The notes under the pieces: model-generated | The model's database searches: none | Told to the model about the DNA's origin: nothing | The model's input: the letters and a program-made list of their open reading frames with translations, nothing else | Shown: piece by piece, positions 7,581-16,306 of the stretch | Position numbering within the stretch: position 1 is the first letter of the stretch | How the letters are laid out: each line of letters starts with the position of its first letter | Translations under genes and position numbers: made by a program | Source of the DNA: Anaerocolumna jejuensis DSM 15929 | GTDB lineage: Bacteria > Bacillota > Clostridia > Lachnospirales > Lachnospiraceae | Assembly: GCF_900142215.1 (NCBI RefSeq) | Contig: NZ_FRAC01000040.1 | Span: forward strand, 1 to 54,204 | Reading direction: 5' to 3' | Length of the DNA stretch: 54,204 bases

Positions 7581-8289
7581 TCAGTAATTTCCTTGCATTA
7601 TGGGAAAATAACTCCGCCGCATATTTTTCACCGTACCGCTTTGCAGTGGATACCAGACATTTTTCTATCCTGGGAGGCCTTAAAAGTTCATTGTGGCTGT
7701 CCGTAGCTATAAAATGCAAAAGTCCATTCTTTAACAGCCCTTTTGTAATCTTTCGAAACCCCTTCCCGTTCTCTCCGCTTATGCTCATGGCATTGGCTTG
7801 AAGGTATGCTCCCATTGCAATTAAATCTTCTAACCTGTTCATGTCTTTGTTCAGACTTTCATACCGTTCTACATGGGCGATTATTGGTTTATAGCCCCCC
7901 ATAATGAGATTCTGTATGCCGCTCTTCAGATACCGGTACTCACAGGAGGGCTGGAATTCTATCAAAACATAGCTTGTGCCTCCCAAAGTCGGTATTTCTT
8001 TTTTATCCAGGCCGTAAACCGTATCCTGGCCGTAGTATATCTCGCTTCCAAGATATAGCTTCAGCTCAGGAAGCTCCTTTTCTGCTCTTAGCTTCAGCTC
8101 GGAAAAGGCAGCTTCTAATTGCCGGTATCTTTCCTCACCTCTCCGGTAGGTTACATGTGGTGTCGCAATGATGGAACGGATTCCTTCCCTGTATGCCATA
8201 TCTGTCATACGAAGGGCCTGGTCCATGCTATGTGCGCCATCATCCACCTTTGGAATGATATGGCTGTGTATATCTATGTATCCTTCCAT
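7564..8289 (-). CDS. CpsB/YwqE-type protein tyrosine phosphatase, copy 2
   Basis: This 241-residue PHP-superfamily phosphatase has metal-binding motifs DIHSHIIPKVDDG (about 6-18), ATPHVTYRRG (about 42-51), AHVERYE (about 136-142) and TDSHN (about 195-199). In other Gram-positive systems CpsB/YwqE dephosphorylates the tyrosine-rich tail of the CpsD-type kinase and so tunes polysaccharide assembly. This is the more complete of two paralogues in the operon; the other is at 10622. The ATG is preceded by GGGAGGAGGAG. The two copies may act on different targets, but nothing in the sequence shows which. Confidence 0.87.
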   Translation of the reverse strand: MEGYIDIHSHIIPKVDDGAHSMDQALRMTDMAYREGIRSIIATPHVTYRRGEERYRQLEAAFSELKLRAEKELPELKLYLGSEIYYGQDTVYGLDKKEIPTLGGTSYVLIEFQPSCEYRYLKSGIQNLIMGGYKPIIAHVERYESLNKDMNRLEDLIAMGAYLQANAMSISGENGKGFRKITKGLLKNGLLHFIATDSHNELLRPPRIEKCLVSTAKRYGEKYAAELFSHNARKLLNDQYI

Positions 8290-8341
8290 AGCTCCTCCTC
8301 CCGGCTGCCAGGGCCGCCCGCTGGGGCTTTTGGTTTTATAC

Positions 8342-9073
8342 TCACTTTACATTTAATATAAGGGATACTTCTTCTGACGAGTGCCCGTCACTGTCCTTTG
8401 TAGCAAGGAGCAGCACATAGGTCCCTCTCTTATTCCGATCGTAGTCTCCTGTTACTTTCAGGTTCTGAAGCAGGGTCTGAATGGAATCCTTATCATCTTT
8501 TATTGCTTTTATGTATTCTTCGGGATGGAATTCTCCCCCTGCTTTTATTTCTGCTTTCGCTGCCGTAAGAGTTATAACGGGCACGTTACTCTGCTTCTCT
8601 GCCTGCTGTTCTCCTTGCTGCCCGCCCTGCTGCTCTCCCTTCTGCTCTACTTGCTGCTCACTCTGCTGCTCTCTCTTCTGTCCGACTTGCTCTTTTTTGG
8701 CACCAGTGCTGCTTTCCGCCCCTCCTGCCTTTTCCTCCGTCTTTTGGAGTTCCGTTTCACAGGGAATAATAATATCCAATTCACCCACATTGTTACTGGA
8801 GTCTTTTGCAAGATATGTTACCTTTGCCGCTGTTTTATCAGGCATTGTTACAACATCCCCTACTATAACCGTAGCGGTGACATCACCGTCTACATCATCC
8901 TCCGCCTTGACACCGGATAAGAGGAGGCCGGAATCCTCTCCCTCCTTATAAATCAGGTTCTTGTTATCCTGCATTATCACCGGTGCCGTCCTATCCTCAC
9001 CCATAACGATATATATCAGAACAGAAAAGAGCAGTGCTGTTACTACTCCTGCCAGTATTATAAATTTTTTCAT
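8342..9073 (-). CDS. Membrane-anchored DUF5011-like surface protein with Gln/Glu linker
   Basis: This 243-residue protein begins with an N-terminal signal anchor (about 3-24). An Ig-like domain follows, containing EDDVDGDVT and VTYLAKDSSNNVGE (about 35-105), the pattern of DUF5011/HYR-like modules. Next is a low-complexity linker (about 112-162) rich in EQQ repeats, then a second, more diverged beta-domain ending in VLLLATKDSDGHSSEEVSLIL. It probably projects from the membrane toward the wall. It lies between the BY-kinase and the second phosphatase in the EPS operon. A role in surface polysaccharide handling is inferred from position only. The underlying DNA is tandemly repetitive and may vary in length between strains. 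Confidence 0.7.
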   Translation of the reverse strand: MKKFIILAGVVTALLFSVLIYIVMGEDRTAPVIMQDNKNLIYKEGEDSGLLLSGVKAEDDVDGDVTATVIVGDVVTMPDKTAAKVTYLAKDSSNNVGELDIIIPCETELQKTEEKAGGAESSTGAKKEQVGQKREQQSEQQVEQKGEQQGGQQGEQQAEKQSNVPVITLTAAKAEIKAGGEFHPEEYIKAIKDDKDSIQTLLQNLKVTGDYDRNKRGTYVLLLATKDSDGHSSEEVSLILNVK

Positions 9074-9123
9074 AGGTTGCTCCTAATTTAAGAATGATTA
9101 TCGTATACCATCTGTTTCTGTAT

Positions 9124-9825
9124 TTATACCTCTGCAGAAGCATATGCCGTACCGTAATACCGCTTATACTGCTTGCCATAGTATCTTTTCTGGTGCTTGC
9201 TTTCCACCTTATTAAGCACCGCTCCCAGAACACGGCAGTTACTCTTTTCCAGCTGCTTGATTATTTTTTGTACGAATTTATAGCTGTTAACATCAGCCTG
9301 TATGACAACAACCGCACCATCACAGCTTTCCGCTACATTGGCACTGTCTATGACAAGCCCCAAAGGCGGTGTATCGATAATGATGTAATCATATATTTTC
9401 CGTTGATTTTCCAGTAAGGCTTTAAAAAATTTATTACTGAGTAAGTCCGAAGGATTCGGCGGCATGGGGCCGGTGAAAATAATATCAAGGCCAGCCACAT
9501 TCGTTTCATAGGTAATCTCCTCGGAGGTATTCATACCGGATAAATACTGGGACAGCCCCAAAACAGCCTGGTTCACCTTAAGACTTTTTACCAATATGGA
9601 TTTTCTCAAATCTGCATCGATAAAAAGCACTTTTTTACCGGTTTCGGCAAGAGAGGCTGACAGGCGCAGGGCTACTGTGGATTTCCCCTCCCCCGGCGTG
9701 CAGCTGGTTATACAGATGACCTGTATTTCCTTCCCGCAGAATTGTATGTTGGTCCTCAAGGTGTTATAGGCCTCATAGCTTCTAAAGTCCAGGCTTGCTG
9801 CCAGTTCAATATTAACCGATTGCAT
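9124..9825 (-). CDS. CpsD/CapB-type bacterial tyrosine kinase
   Basis: This 233-residue cytoplasmic BY-kinase has Walker A TPGEGKST at about 43-50, Walker A' VLFIDADLRKS at about 66-76, and Walker B YIIIDTPPLG at about 147-156. The C-terminal tail contains six tyrosines in its last 23 residues, the usual autophosphorylation cluster. It needs a membrane modulator for activity. The Wzz-like gene immediately upstream (9812) overlaps it by 14 nt and is the obvious partner. Together with the CpsB-type phosphatases it forms the phosphorylation cycle that controls EPS chain length and export. Confidence 0.9.
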   Translation of the reverse strand: MQSVNIELAASLDFRSYEAYNTLRTNIQFCGKEIQVICITSCTPGEGKSTVALRLSASLAETGKKVLFIDADLRKSILVKSLKVNQAVLGLSQYLSGMNTSEEITYETNVAGLDIIFTGPMPPNPSDLLSNKFFKALLENQRKIYDYIIIDTPPLGLVIDSANVAESCDGAVVVIQADVNSYKFVQKIIKQLEKSNCRVLGAVLNKVESKHQKRYYGKQYKRYYGTAYASAEV

Positions 9826-10585
9826 TGTTCAGTCCTCCTTTGTAGCCTTTTTTATATGCTTTTTTTAGCTCTGCTCTGACTCTTCTTGAATTTAAGATAT
9901 CTTCCTCCATAGGAATTTCCGCCAAAGGGATTACCTTTAAAAATTTCTCAATATCTTCGTTGGTTTTGATATGATCATTACCAAGATAGAGAAGGATAAT
10001 TACTGCCATGGATACTCCAAGTCCCAAAATGCCTCCAAGCAGTATGTTTTTCTTAAATTTATTTTCTGTGGGGGAGGTGGGGATGCGCCCTCTTTCCACT
10101 ACATTTACTTTTTCAATGTCCATGACACTAATCATCTGCTCCGCAGAAACATCTGCAATTTCATCTGCGAGCTTCTTTGCCATAAACGGGTCCCTGCTCG
10201 TTACGGTGATTTCCAATATTCTCGTTTCCTCCGGTATATTGATGGAAATTTCACCTGCCAGCTCCTCCTGGCTTACCTTAAGGTCTAAATTATGGATTAC
10301 CTGTTCTAAAATCGGTCTGCTGGTCACAAGTATCTCAAAGTCCTTTATCAGGAGGCTTCCCGCTGACAAGTCCGTATTGGTTATTGTCTTATCCGGGTCC
10401 TGCCTGTTAATTACATAAAGCTTTGTCGTGGAGGAATAAAACGATTCCTGGGTCAATTTTGTTACAATACCGCCAAGAAGTGCACATATAAGTGCGGCAT
10501 AGAATAGCACCCAAATCTTATCAAGGAGTGCAAAGAAAATATCTTTTAAATCAATTTCTATCTCTTCTGTTTTTTCCAGCTCCAT
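9812..10585 (-). CDS. Wzz/YveK-type chain-length determinant, kinase modulator
   Basis: This 257-residue protein has two membrane helices (about 28-46 and 180-200) flanking an extracytoplasmic domain. The Pro-containing segment IPTSPTENKFKKN before the second helix is typical of the family. The C-terminal cytoplasmic part contains a short segment (VIPLAEIPMEED) that would contact the kinase. It overlaps the kinase gene and is the better-conserved of two Wzz-like genes in the operon. GAGAGG precedes the ATG. Confidence 0.88.
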   Translation of the reverse strand: MELEKTEEIEIDLKDIFFALLDKIWVLFYAALICALLGGIVTKLTQESFYSSTTKLYVINRQDPDKTITNTDLSAGSLLIKDFEILVTSRPILEQVIHNLDLKVSQEELAGEISINIPEETRILEITVTSRDPFMAKKLADEIADVSAEQMISVMDIEKVNVVERGRIPTSPTENKFKKNILLGGILGLGVSMAVIILLYLGNDHIKTNEDIEKFLKVIPLAEIPMEEDILNSRRVRAELKKAYKKGYKGGLNNAIG

Positions 10586-10621
10586 ATATAACCTCTCTTT
10601 CTGTTCTTCTGCCTGTAAAAA

Positions 10622-11368
10622 TTATGCATAGGGGAATATCTTTCTTTCCATCTTCTGGTTCAGCAGCAGCTTTTGGGTATTTTCCAACAGCCTTTTCCTT
10701 ACTGCCTCTCCGTAATCCTTCTTTATAAGAGCAAGCCCCTTTTTCATTTGAGGCGGTTTTAAACAGTCCGAGTGGGAACCTGTCCCTATAAGATGTACCA
10801 TCCCGTTGGATATCAGGCGTCTGACATATCTAACATGGGAATCAAGGGGATTTCCCGTCAGGCTCCTGCTGTTCATCTGCATGTAAACCCCAAGATTTAT
10901 AAGATTTGCAATACCCTCATAGTTCTCATACAAGCACCGGTAGCTTTCCATGTGGGAAAGTATCGGATAATATCCCTGGATTAACAGGCTGTGAAGCCCT
11001 GCTTTCATAGCAGGATACTCCTCATCCTTCGGAAATTTCACCAGGCAGTAGCGGGTGTTCGCCAGGGTAAGTGCCCTCCCCTTTCTCAGGTGTTCCACAA
11101 TTTCCCGGCTGTAAAACAGCTCATTTCCAAGCTCTATCTGAAATGCCGGATCTATCTCTTTGGCAGCTTTTCGTACCTTTTCCAGCTTATCCTCCAATTC
11201 AGGATTTCCGGTGTTAATGCAGCCGGCCCCGTAGTGAGGCGTTGCTATTATATAGGTAATACCCTCCTCATAGGCTATATTCAGCATTCTCTTTGTCTGG
11301 TCCATACTTACAGAACCGTTATCCACTGCCGGAAGTATATGGCAGTGAATATCAATAAGCCGTTCCAA
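10622..11368 (-). CDS. CpsB/YwqE-type protein tyrosine phosphatase, copy 1
   Basis: This 248-residue PHP-family phosphatase has DIHCHILPAVDNG at the N-terminus, ATPHYGAG at about 42-49, and LSHMESY near 137. The last metal motif reads GTGSHSD where the second copy has TDSHN, so the usual Asp of that motif appears replaced by Gly. Residual metal binding is therefore uncertain. The start is a TTG preceded by GGGAGG at 7 nt. The gene sits between the priming transferase and the Wzz-kinase pair, the usual position in capsule operons. Confidence 0.83.
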   Translation of the reverse strand: MERLIDIHCHILPAVDNGSVSMDQTKRMLNIAYEEGITYIIATPHYGAGCINTGNPELEDKLEKVRKAAKEIDPAFQIELGNELFYSREIVEHLRKGRALTLANTRYCLVKFPKDEEYPAMKAGLHSLLIQGYYPILSHMESYRCLYENYEGIANLINLGVYMQMNSRSLTGNPLDSHVRYVRRLISNGMVHLIGTGSHSDCLKPPQMKKGLALIKKDYGEAVRKRLLENTQKLLLNQKMERKIFPYA

Positions 11369-11382
11369 GCTATTTCCTCCCG

Positions 11383-12801
11383 CTATTTTGATCCCCTTGC
11401 GAACAATACAACATAGATGGTCTTAACAATTATCTTTAAATCCATCCGCAGGGACCAGTTATCAATATATTTCAAATCCAGATTTACAACATCCTCAAAA
11501 TCCGTTATGTCGCTTCTGCCGCTTACCTGCCAGAGTCCTGTTAACCCGCAGTTCAGGGCCAGTCTTCTTTTATGCCTGCCCTCATAATGAAGAAATTCAT
11601 CTTCCGTGGGGGGTCTTGTTCCTACCAGACTCATATCCCCCTTTAGAACATTGAAGAATTGGGGAAATTCATCCAGACTGGTCTTTCTAAGAAAATTTCC
11701 CACCCTGGTGATACGGGGGTCGCTGGTTATTTTGAACATCTGCCCTTCCATTTCATTCTGAGCCAGCAGCTCTGCCTTTTTCTCCTCTGCCCCGGCACAC
11801 ATGGAACGGAACTTATATATCTGAAAACGTCTTCCGTTCTTTCCCACCCGGGTCTGTTTGAAAAGAACAGGTCCCGGTGTTTCTATTACAATGGCCGGTG
11901 CAATGAAAATTCCTACGATAACTGTCAGAATGCAGCCTACCAGCCCTCCCAATATGTCTGTAAGTCTTTTAATATGTAATTGATATTCATTAAAGACCCT
12001 ATGGCTGAAGGTCAAAACATGATACCCGCTCATATTCTGAATATTCTGCTCGGAAAGTTTAAGTCCGAAAATATGTATGCTTAAGCTTACATCTACACCC
12101 ATATTCTTAAATTGCTTGATAGTCTCCTCCAGATTAATGGTTTCCGAATAATCACTTGGCAGATGGATAAATACCCCATCAAGAGCCTCCTGCCTTGCCA
12201 CCTCAAACATATTGCTTTCATTGGCCTTTACGGGAATACCAAGGATTCTTTTCCCTGCCATGTCACGGTCCAGTATGGTAAGATAAGTAACTACATATTC
12301 CCAGGTGCTTTCGTTGTTTATTTGTTTCAGCACTTCCTCTGCCTGGCTGAATGTGGTTATAATCATGATCTTGCTGTTTGACCTGCTCTTTTTATACACT
12401 CCCAAGAGCAGCCATTTAAAATACTGGCGCAGGGTATAGGTTATCAGAATATTCAATAGGAAGAACAGAAGGAAGAACAGCCTGGAAAAAGCGGCTCCTT
12501 CCTGTGTCAAAAATAAAAAGGCAGTTACGGATAAGGATAATATGGTATTTAGCTTGCAGACCTCAATCAGTTCATCAAAAAAGCTTCTTTTCGAAAACTC
12601 TTTATAGGAATCAAAGGCAAGGAAGACACCGACATACAATAGTATCGTAAATACTAAGACCCAGCCGAATATATTGTAATACCAGTACCTGGTCACCAGG
12701 CTGTAGCGGATGCAGGCTGCCAGTATGTAGGATATTACGATGCAGATACAGTCAATGAATAACAGATACCTACCTGGCAAATTCTTCTTTATGAAAGCCA
12801 T
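11383..12801 (-). CDS. Undecaprenyl-phosphate sugar phosphotransferase (priming enzyme)
   Basis: This 472-residue polyprenyl glycosylphosphotransferase has four or five N-terminal membrane helices, a central nucleotide-binding-like region, another helix at about 277-300, and a C-terminal catalytic domain. That domain contains KQTRVGKNGRRFQIYKFRSM (about 317-336), TSLDEFPQFFNVLKGDMSLVG (at about 382-402) and TGLWQVSGRS. It transfers a sugar-1-phosphate from a nucleotide sugar to undecaprenyl phosphate, starting the EPS repeat unit. Whether the sugar is galactose, glucose or a derivative cannot be read from sequence. It overlaps the upstream membrane-protein gene by 32 nt. Confidence 0.9.
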   Translation of the reverse strand: MAFIKKNLPGRYLLFIDCICIVISYILAACIRYSLVTRYWYYNIFGWVLVFTILLYVGVFLAFDSYKEFSKRSFFDELIEVCKLNTILSLSVTAFLFLTQEGAAFSRLFFLLFFLLNILITYTLRQYFKWLLLGVYKKSRSNSKIMIITTFSQAEEVLKQINNESTWEYVVTYLTILDRDMAGKRILGIPVKANESNMFEVARQEALDGVFIHLPSDYSETINLEETIKQFKNMGVDVSLSIHIFGLKLSEQNIQNMSGYHVLTFSHRVFNEYQLHIKRLTDILGGLVGCILTVIVGIFIAPAIVIETPGPVLFKQTRVGKNGRRFQIYKFRSMCAGAEEKKAELLAQNEMEGQMFKITSDPRITRVGNFLRKTSLDEFPQFFNVLKGDMSLVGTRPPTEDEFLHYEGRHKRRLALNCGLTGLWQVSGRSDITDFEDVVNLDLKYIDNWSLRMDLKIIVKTIYVVLFARGSK

Positions 12802-13438
12802 TGTATTTCACATCCTTTATCATTATTCGTGATTTCCTTGACAGTATATAGCAGATTACCTGAAGGATTCCCACTACCATAATTACCAGCATAAGAATGC
12901 CGGAATTAATATGCTGCTTATTTGCCTTTTCATTTGACAGGGTAAGGCTTCCGGATTCGTCCGACAGGCTGATCAGCTCTCCTGAGGGAGTAAATCCTGC
13001 CGACAGGCCGCATGCGGAAAATATGCCTTTTGTAAGTCCTACTGCAATTTCCTTTTCATCCGTAGGCAGTTCTTTTAAATTTTTTTTGTTCTCAAGCTGC
13101 ATCAGATTATTCAGCGCACCGATTTTACTCTCCACCTCTTCCCAGTTATTCTCATCCAGACTTACACTTTTCTGACCAAAATACCGGATTAAAAAGTGCT
13201 CATAATCATTTCCCATTGCATTTGCAAATGCACCCGTAAAGCTGATATTATCTATTAGTGCATTTACTATATTGATTTCCTGCTGGTTTATCCTTCCATG
13301 TAAACTGCCGTCCGTGCTTAAGGTTTCTGCTGTTTTGTTTAATGTATTGGCTTTTGCTTCTCTTAATGGCTCCCCTGCAAAGATCAGCAATGCCAGTAAA
13401 CACAGAATGGGTATTATAAGATTCTTTAACCTCTTCAA
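12770..13438 (-). CDS. Exported membrane protein of unknown function, first gene of EPS operon
   Basis: This 222-residue protein has an N-terminal signal sequence (about 5-22, LIIPILCLLALLIFAGE) and a C-terminal membrane helix (about 182-202) followed by a short basic tail. The extracytoplasmic middle has no recognised domain. The start is placed at a TTG (13438), because GGGAGG lies 7 nt upstream inside the longer ORF that opens at 13462. It is the promoter-proximal gene of the EPS operon and overlaps the priming transferase gene. The topology suggests an envelope accessory protein of the assembly machinery, but no function is recognised. Confidence 0.6.
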   Translation of the reverse strand: MKRLKNLIIPILCLLALLIFAGEPLREAKANTLNKTAETLSTDGSLHGRINQQEINIVNALIDNISFTGAFANAMGNDYEHFLIRYFGQKSVSLDENNWEEVESKIGALNNLMQLENKKNLKELPTDEKEIAVGLTKGIFSACGLSAGFTPSGELISLSDESGSLTLSNEKANKQHINSGILMLVIMVVGILQVICYILSRKSRIMIKDVKYNGFHKEEFAR

Positions 13439-13690
13439 TATATTTCCTCCCTTCTCATACATTCAGATTGACTTATCTTTTTTACTATGTTCTTCTTATG
13501 TATTTTAGAAGTAAATATTTACCAGCTTCTACGATTATAAAACACACTTTTTGATTTCACAAGTTGCTAAGTGCATTTCCCTCTATCTTTTCATCGCAGT
13601 ATTTTCCAATAAAATAGCCTATTTCTGGACTTTTTACAGTAACTGCTTTTCCTTTACGGTTTTCTGTCCTTTCTGCCTTACAGGAATGAC
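13439..13690 (-). promoter_or_regulatory. Promoter region of EPS regulatory operon
   Basis: TTGTGA (13562-13557) and TATAAT (13539-13534) are separated by 17 nt on the minus strand. This would start transcription about 90 nt before the TTG start of the membrane-protein gene. The leader can form a small hairpin around GTAAATATTTAC (13525-13512 region), but no T-run follows. The rest of this stretch shows no gene. Confidence 0.55.
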
Positions 13691-13757
13691 AAAAAAGCAA
13701 AAACCCTGTTACTTTTCTGACTGCCAGCGTCTAAAAAGTAACAGGGCTTCTGCTTAT
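13691..13757 (-). terminator. Intrinsic terminator downstream of tex
   Basis: A stem with CCCTGTTACTTTT arms, extended by partly paired GCAGAAG/TTTTTGC flanks, is followed on the minus strand by TTTTTGCTTTTTT. It lies about 150 nt past the tex stop and insulates the EPS promoter from it. The stretch 13758-13909 holds nothing else recognised. Confidence 0.8.
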
Positions 13758-13909
13758 TTTTCTAATTATGCGTTATGGAATTCATATTAATGGCAATTCC
13801 TACTGTATTTTAAGGTATTCCGCTCTTAGTATTTGGTATTATTTGGCATATCTGGTTAGGGAGTATTTTAACCGTTCCGCTCCTGTCCCAAATGCTCCTT
13901 TGATGTTAT

Positions 13910-16054
13910 TTACAGCTTCATGGTGAGCTGGATACGCTTTTTTGACAGGTCAACGCTCATTACCTTAACGTCAACAATATCTCCTACGCTTACCACTTCC
14001 AACGGATGCTTTACAAACTTTTTGTCCGTAAGCTCCGATATATGCACAAGTCCGTCCTGATGAACCCCGATATCTACAAAGGCTCCGAAATCTATAACAT
14101 TACGTACGGTTCCCTTTAATATCATACCTTCTGTTAAGTCCTTCATCTCAAGGACATCGGTACGCAAAATCGGCTTTGGCATCTCTTCTCTCGGGTCCCT
14201 GCCAGGCTTCTCCAGCTCCTTCATAATATCTGTCAGGGTAATTTCACCGATAGAAAGCTCCGCTGCCATTTTCTTTTTATCCTTTACCATTTTGGAAAGG
14301 CCGGCAAGCTTACCTGCACGGATATCAGTGGCTGACAGGCCTAATTTCTCCAGAAGCTTAAACGCCGCTTCATAGGACTCGGGATGGACACTGGTACCGT
14401 CAAGAGGATTTTCACCCTCCAGAATACGAAGGAAGCCGGCGCACTGCTCAAAGGCCTTAGGTCCAAGCTTTGCTACCTTCAGTAACTGCCTGCGGCCGGT
14501 AAAGGGCCCGTTTTCTTCTCTGTGGGTTACGATATTTTTGGCTATGGTCTTGGTGATACCTGAGATATATTCCAGGAGGGAGGTGGAAGCCGTATTTAAA
14601 TCCACCCCGACCTTATTTACACAGTCCTCGACTACTCCTGTTAAGGCATCCGAGAGCTTTTTCTGGTTCATATCATGCTGGTACTGTCCAACCCCGATTG
14701 CCTTGGGGTCTATCTTTACCAGCTCTGCCAAAGGGTCCTGCAATCTTCTTGCAATGGAAGCGGCACTTCTCTGGCCCACATCAAAATTCGGGAATTCCTC
14801 CGTGGCTAATTTGCTCGCAGAATAAACGGAAGCACCTGCTTCATTTACGATAATGTACTGTACCTTGCCGTGGTATTCCTTCAGCATGTCCGCAATGATA
14901 AGCTCCGACTCCCTGGAGGCTGTACCGTTGCCCACGGAAATAAGCGTAACGCCGTATTTGGCAATCATCTTCTTAACAGTGGCCTTTGCTTCCTCCACCT
15001 TGTTCTGGGGAGCTGTTGGATACACCACTACCGTATCCAGAACTTTACCTGTTGCATCCACAACCGCAAGCTTGCAGCCGGTACGAAAAGCCGGGTCCCA
15101 GCCAAGCACTACCTGTCCCACAATGGGAGGCTGCATCAGCAGCTGCTCCAGGTTCTTGCCGAATACCTTAATTGCACCATCCTCGGCTTTCTCCGTTAAG
15201 TCATTCCGGATTTCCCTCTCGATGGCAGGGGCAATAAGGCGGTTATAGCTGTCCGCTGCTACATTCTTTAAAATATCCGTTGTATGAGGGTTGTCTCTTA
15301 CGATTACCTTTGTCTCCAGATAGAGAAGGATTTTCTCTTCCGGTGCCTGTATCTTAACTGTCAGGAATTTCTCATTTTCTCCCCGGTTCAAGGCCAGTAC
15401 CCTGTGTCCGGCAAGCTTATTCAGCCTTTCCTCAAACCGGTAGTACATCTCATAAACACTTTCCTGCTTCTCATCCTTGGCAGCAGAAATAATACTTCCC
15501 TCTTCAAAGGTTACCTTTCTGATATGAATACGGTAATCCGCCTCATCGGAAATATTTTCTGCAATAATATCCTTCGCTCCTGCAATAGCTTCCTCTACGG
15601 TATTTACTTCCTTTTCAGGGTCGAGAAAGCTCTCTGCCTGGCTTTCTATGGACTTGTCCGTCATCTGAAGCAGGATAATATTTGCCAGGGGCTCCAGGCC
15701 TTTTTCCTTGGCAATGGTTGCCCTGGTTCTTCTCTTGGGGCGGTAGGGGCGGTACAAATCCTCTACTACTACCAGAGTGGAGGCGGAGAGAATCTGCTCC
15801 TTTAATTCCTCTGTTAATTTTCCCTGTTCTTCTATGCTTGCCAGTACGCTGGCCTTCTTTTCTTCCAGGTTGCGAAGGTAGAGCAGACGTTCATGTAAAT
15901 TACGCAGTACCTCGTCATTTAAGGAACCGGTGACTTCCTTCCGATATCTTGCGATAAAGGGGATGGTATTTCCCTCATCGATTAATTTTACTGTTGCCTC
16001 CACCTGTTCCCGGCGGACGGAAAGCTCACTTGCAAGCTGCTTTATAATATCCAT
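13910..16054 (-). CDS. tex: Tex family RNA-binding protein
   Basis: This 714-residue Tex-type transcription accessory protein has the full family layout: an N-terminal helical region (about 1-190), a central YqgF/RNase H-like domain with LGWDPAFRTGCKLAVVD at about 318-334, tandem helix-hairpin-helix motifs (about 490-560), and a C-terminal S1 domain (about 640-712, VIDFGAFVDIGVHQDGLVHI). Tex binds nucleic acids and associates with the transcription machinery; its exact role is not settled. It is monocistronic here, starting after AAAAGGAG, and separates the two EPS operons. It has no evident link to polysaccharide synthesis. Confidence 0.95.
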   Translation of the reverse strand: MDIIKQLASELSVRREQVEATVKLIDEGNTIPFIARYRKEVTGSLNDEVLRNLHERLLYLRNLEEKKASVLASIEEQGKLTEELKEQILSASTLVVVEDLYRPYRPKRRTRATIAKEKGLEPLANIILLQMTDKSIESQAESFLDPEKEVNTVEEAIAGAKDIIAENISDEADYRIHIRKVTFEEGSIISAAKDEKQESVYEMYYRFEERLNKLAGHRVLALNRGENEKFLTVKIQAPEEKILLYLETKVIVRDNPHTTDILKNVAADSYNRLIAPAIEREIRNDLTEKAEDGAIKVFGKNLEQLLMQPPIVGQVVLGWDPAFRTGCKLAVVDATGKVLDTVVVYPTAPQNKVEEAKATVKKMIAKYGVTLISVGNGTASRESELIIADMLKEYHGKVQYIIVNEAGASVYSASKLATEEFPNFDVGQRSAASIARRLQDPLAELVKIDPKAIGVGQYQHDMNQKKLSDALTGVVEDCVNKVGVDLNTASTSLLEYISGITKTIAKNIVTHREENGPFTGRRQLLKVAKLGPKAFEQCAGFLRILEGENPLDGTSVHPESYEAAFKLLEKLGLSATDIRAGKLAGLSKMVKDKKKMAAELSIGEITLTDIMKELEKPGRDPREEMPKPILRTDVLEMKDLTEGMILKGTVRNVIDFGAFVDIGVHQDGLVHISELTDKKFVKHPLEVVSVGDIVDVKVMSVDLSKKRIQLTMKL

Positions 16055-16306
16055 TCTTTACTCCTTTTATATCTTTTCGTTCTTATGGCAATAACATAAT
16101 AATAACACAAACGGAAAGGGAAAATCAAGGCGGCCGTAATCACTAGTACATCCAGGAATCAGGGTTCCGGTTATTTAGGCTGGCAGCGGTGTCATAGGTC
16201 CATGCCACCCGGCAAACTTAAGTAAAGTTATTTTTTCAATTGACTTCTATCAGAAGTATTGGATATGATAATAATAATTTAACTGCCTGATTGGAGGAGG
16301 AACGAA
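16055..16306 (+). promoter_or_regulatory. Divergent intergenic region with GNAT promoter
   Basis: On the plus strand TTGACT (16240-16245) is followed after 18 nt by TATGAT (16264-16269), then GGAGGAGGAA before the ATG at 16307. No clear promoter for tex is seen. The GC-richer segment 16130-16210 is unlike its surroundings but shows no recognised element. Confidence 0.5.

Noticed and set aside
8381..8951. Plus-strand ORFs opposite the DUF5011-like gene
   Set aside because: They mirror the repetitive EQQ-coding tract, giving Cys/Leu-rich low-complexity translations; the minus-strand frame has a signal anchor, domains and a proper start.
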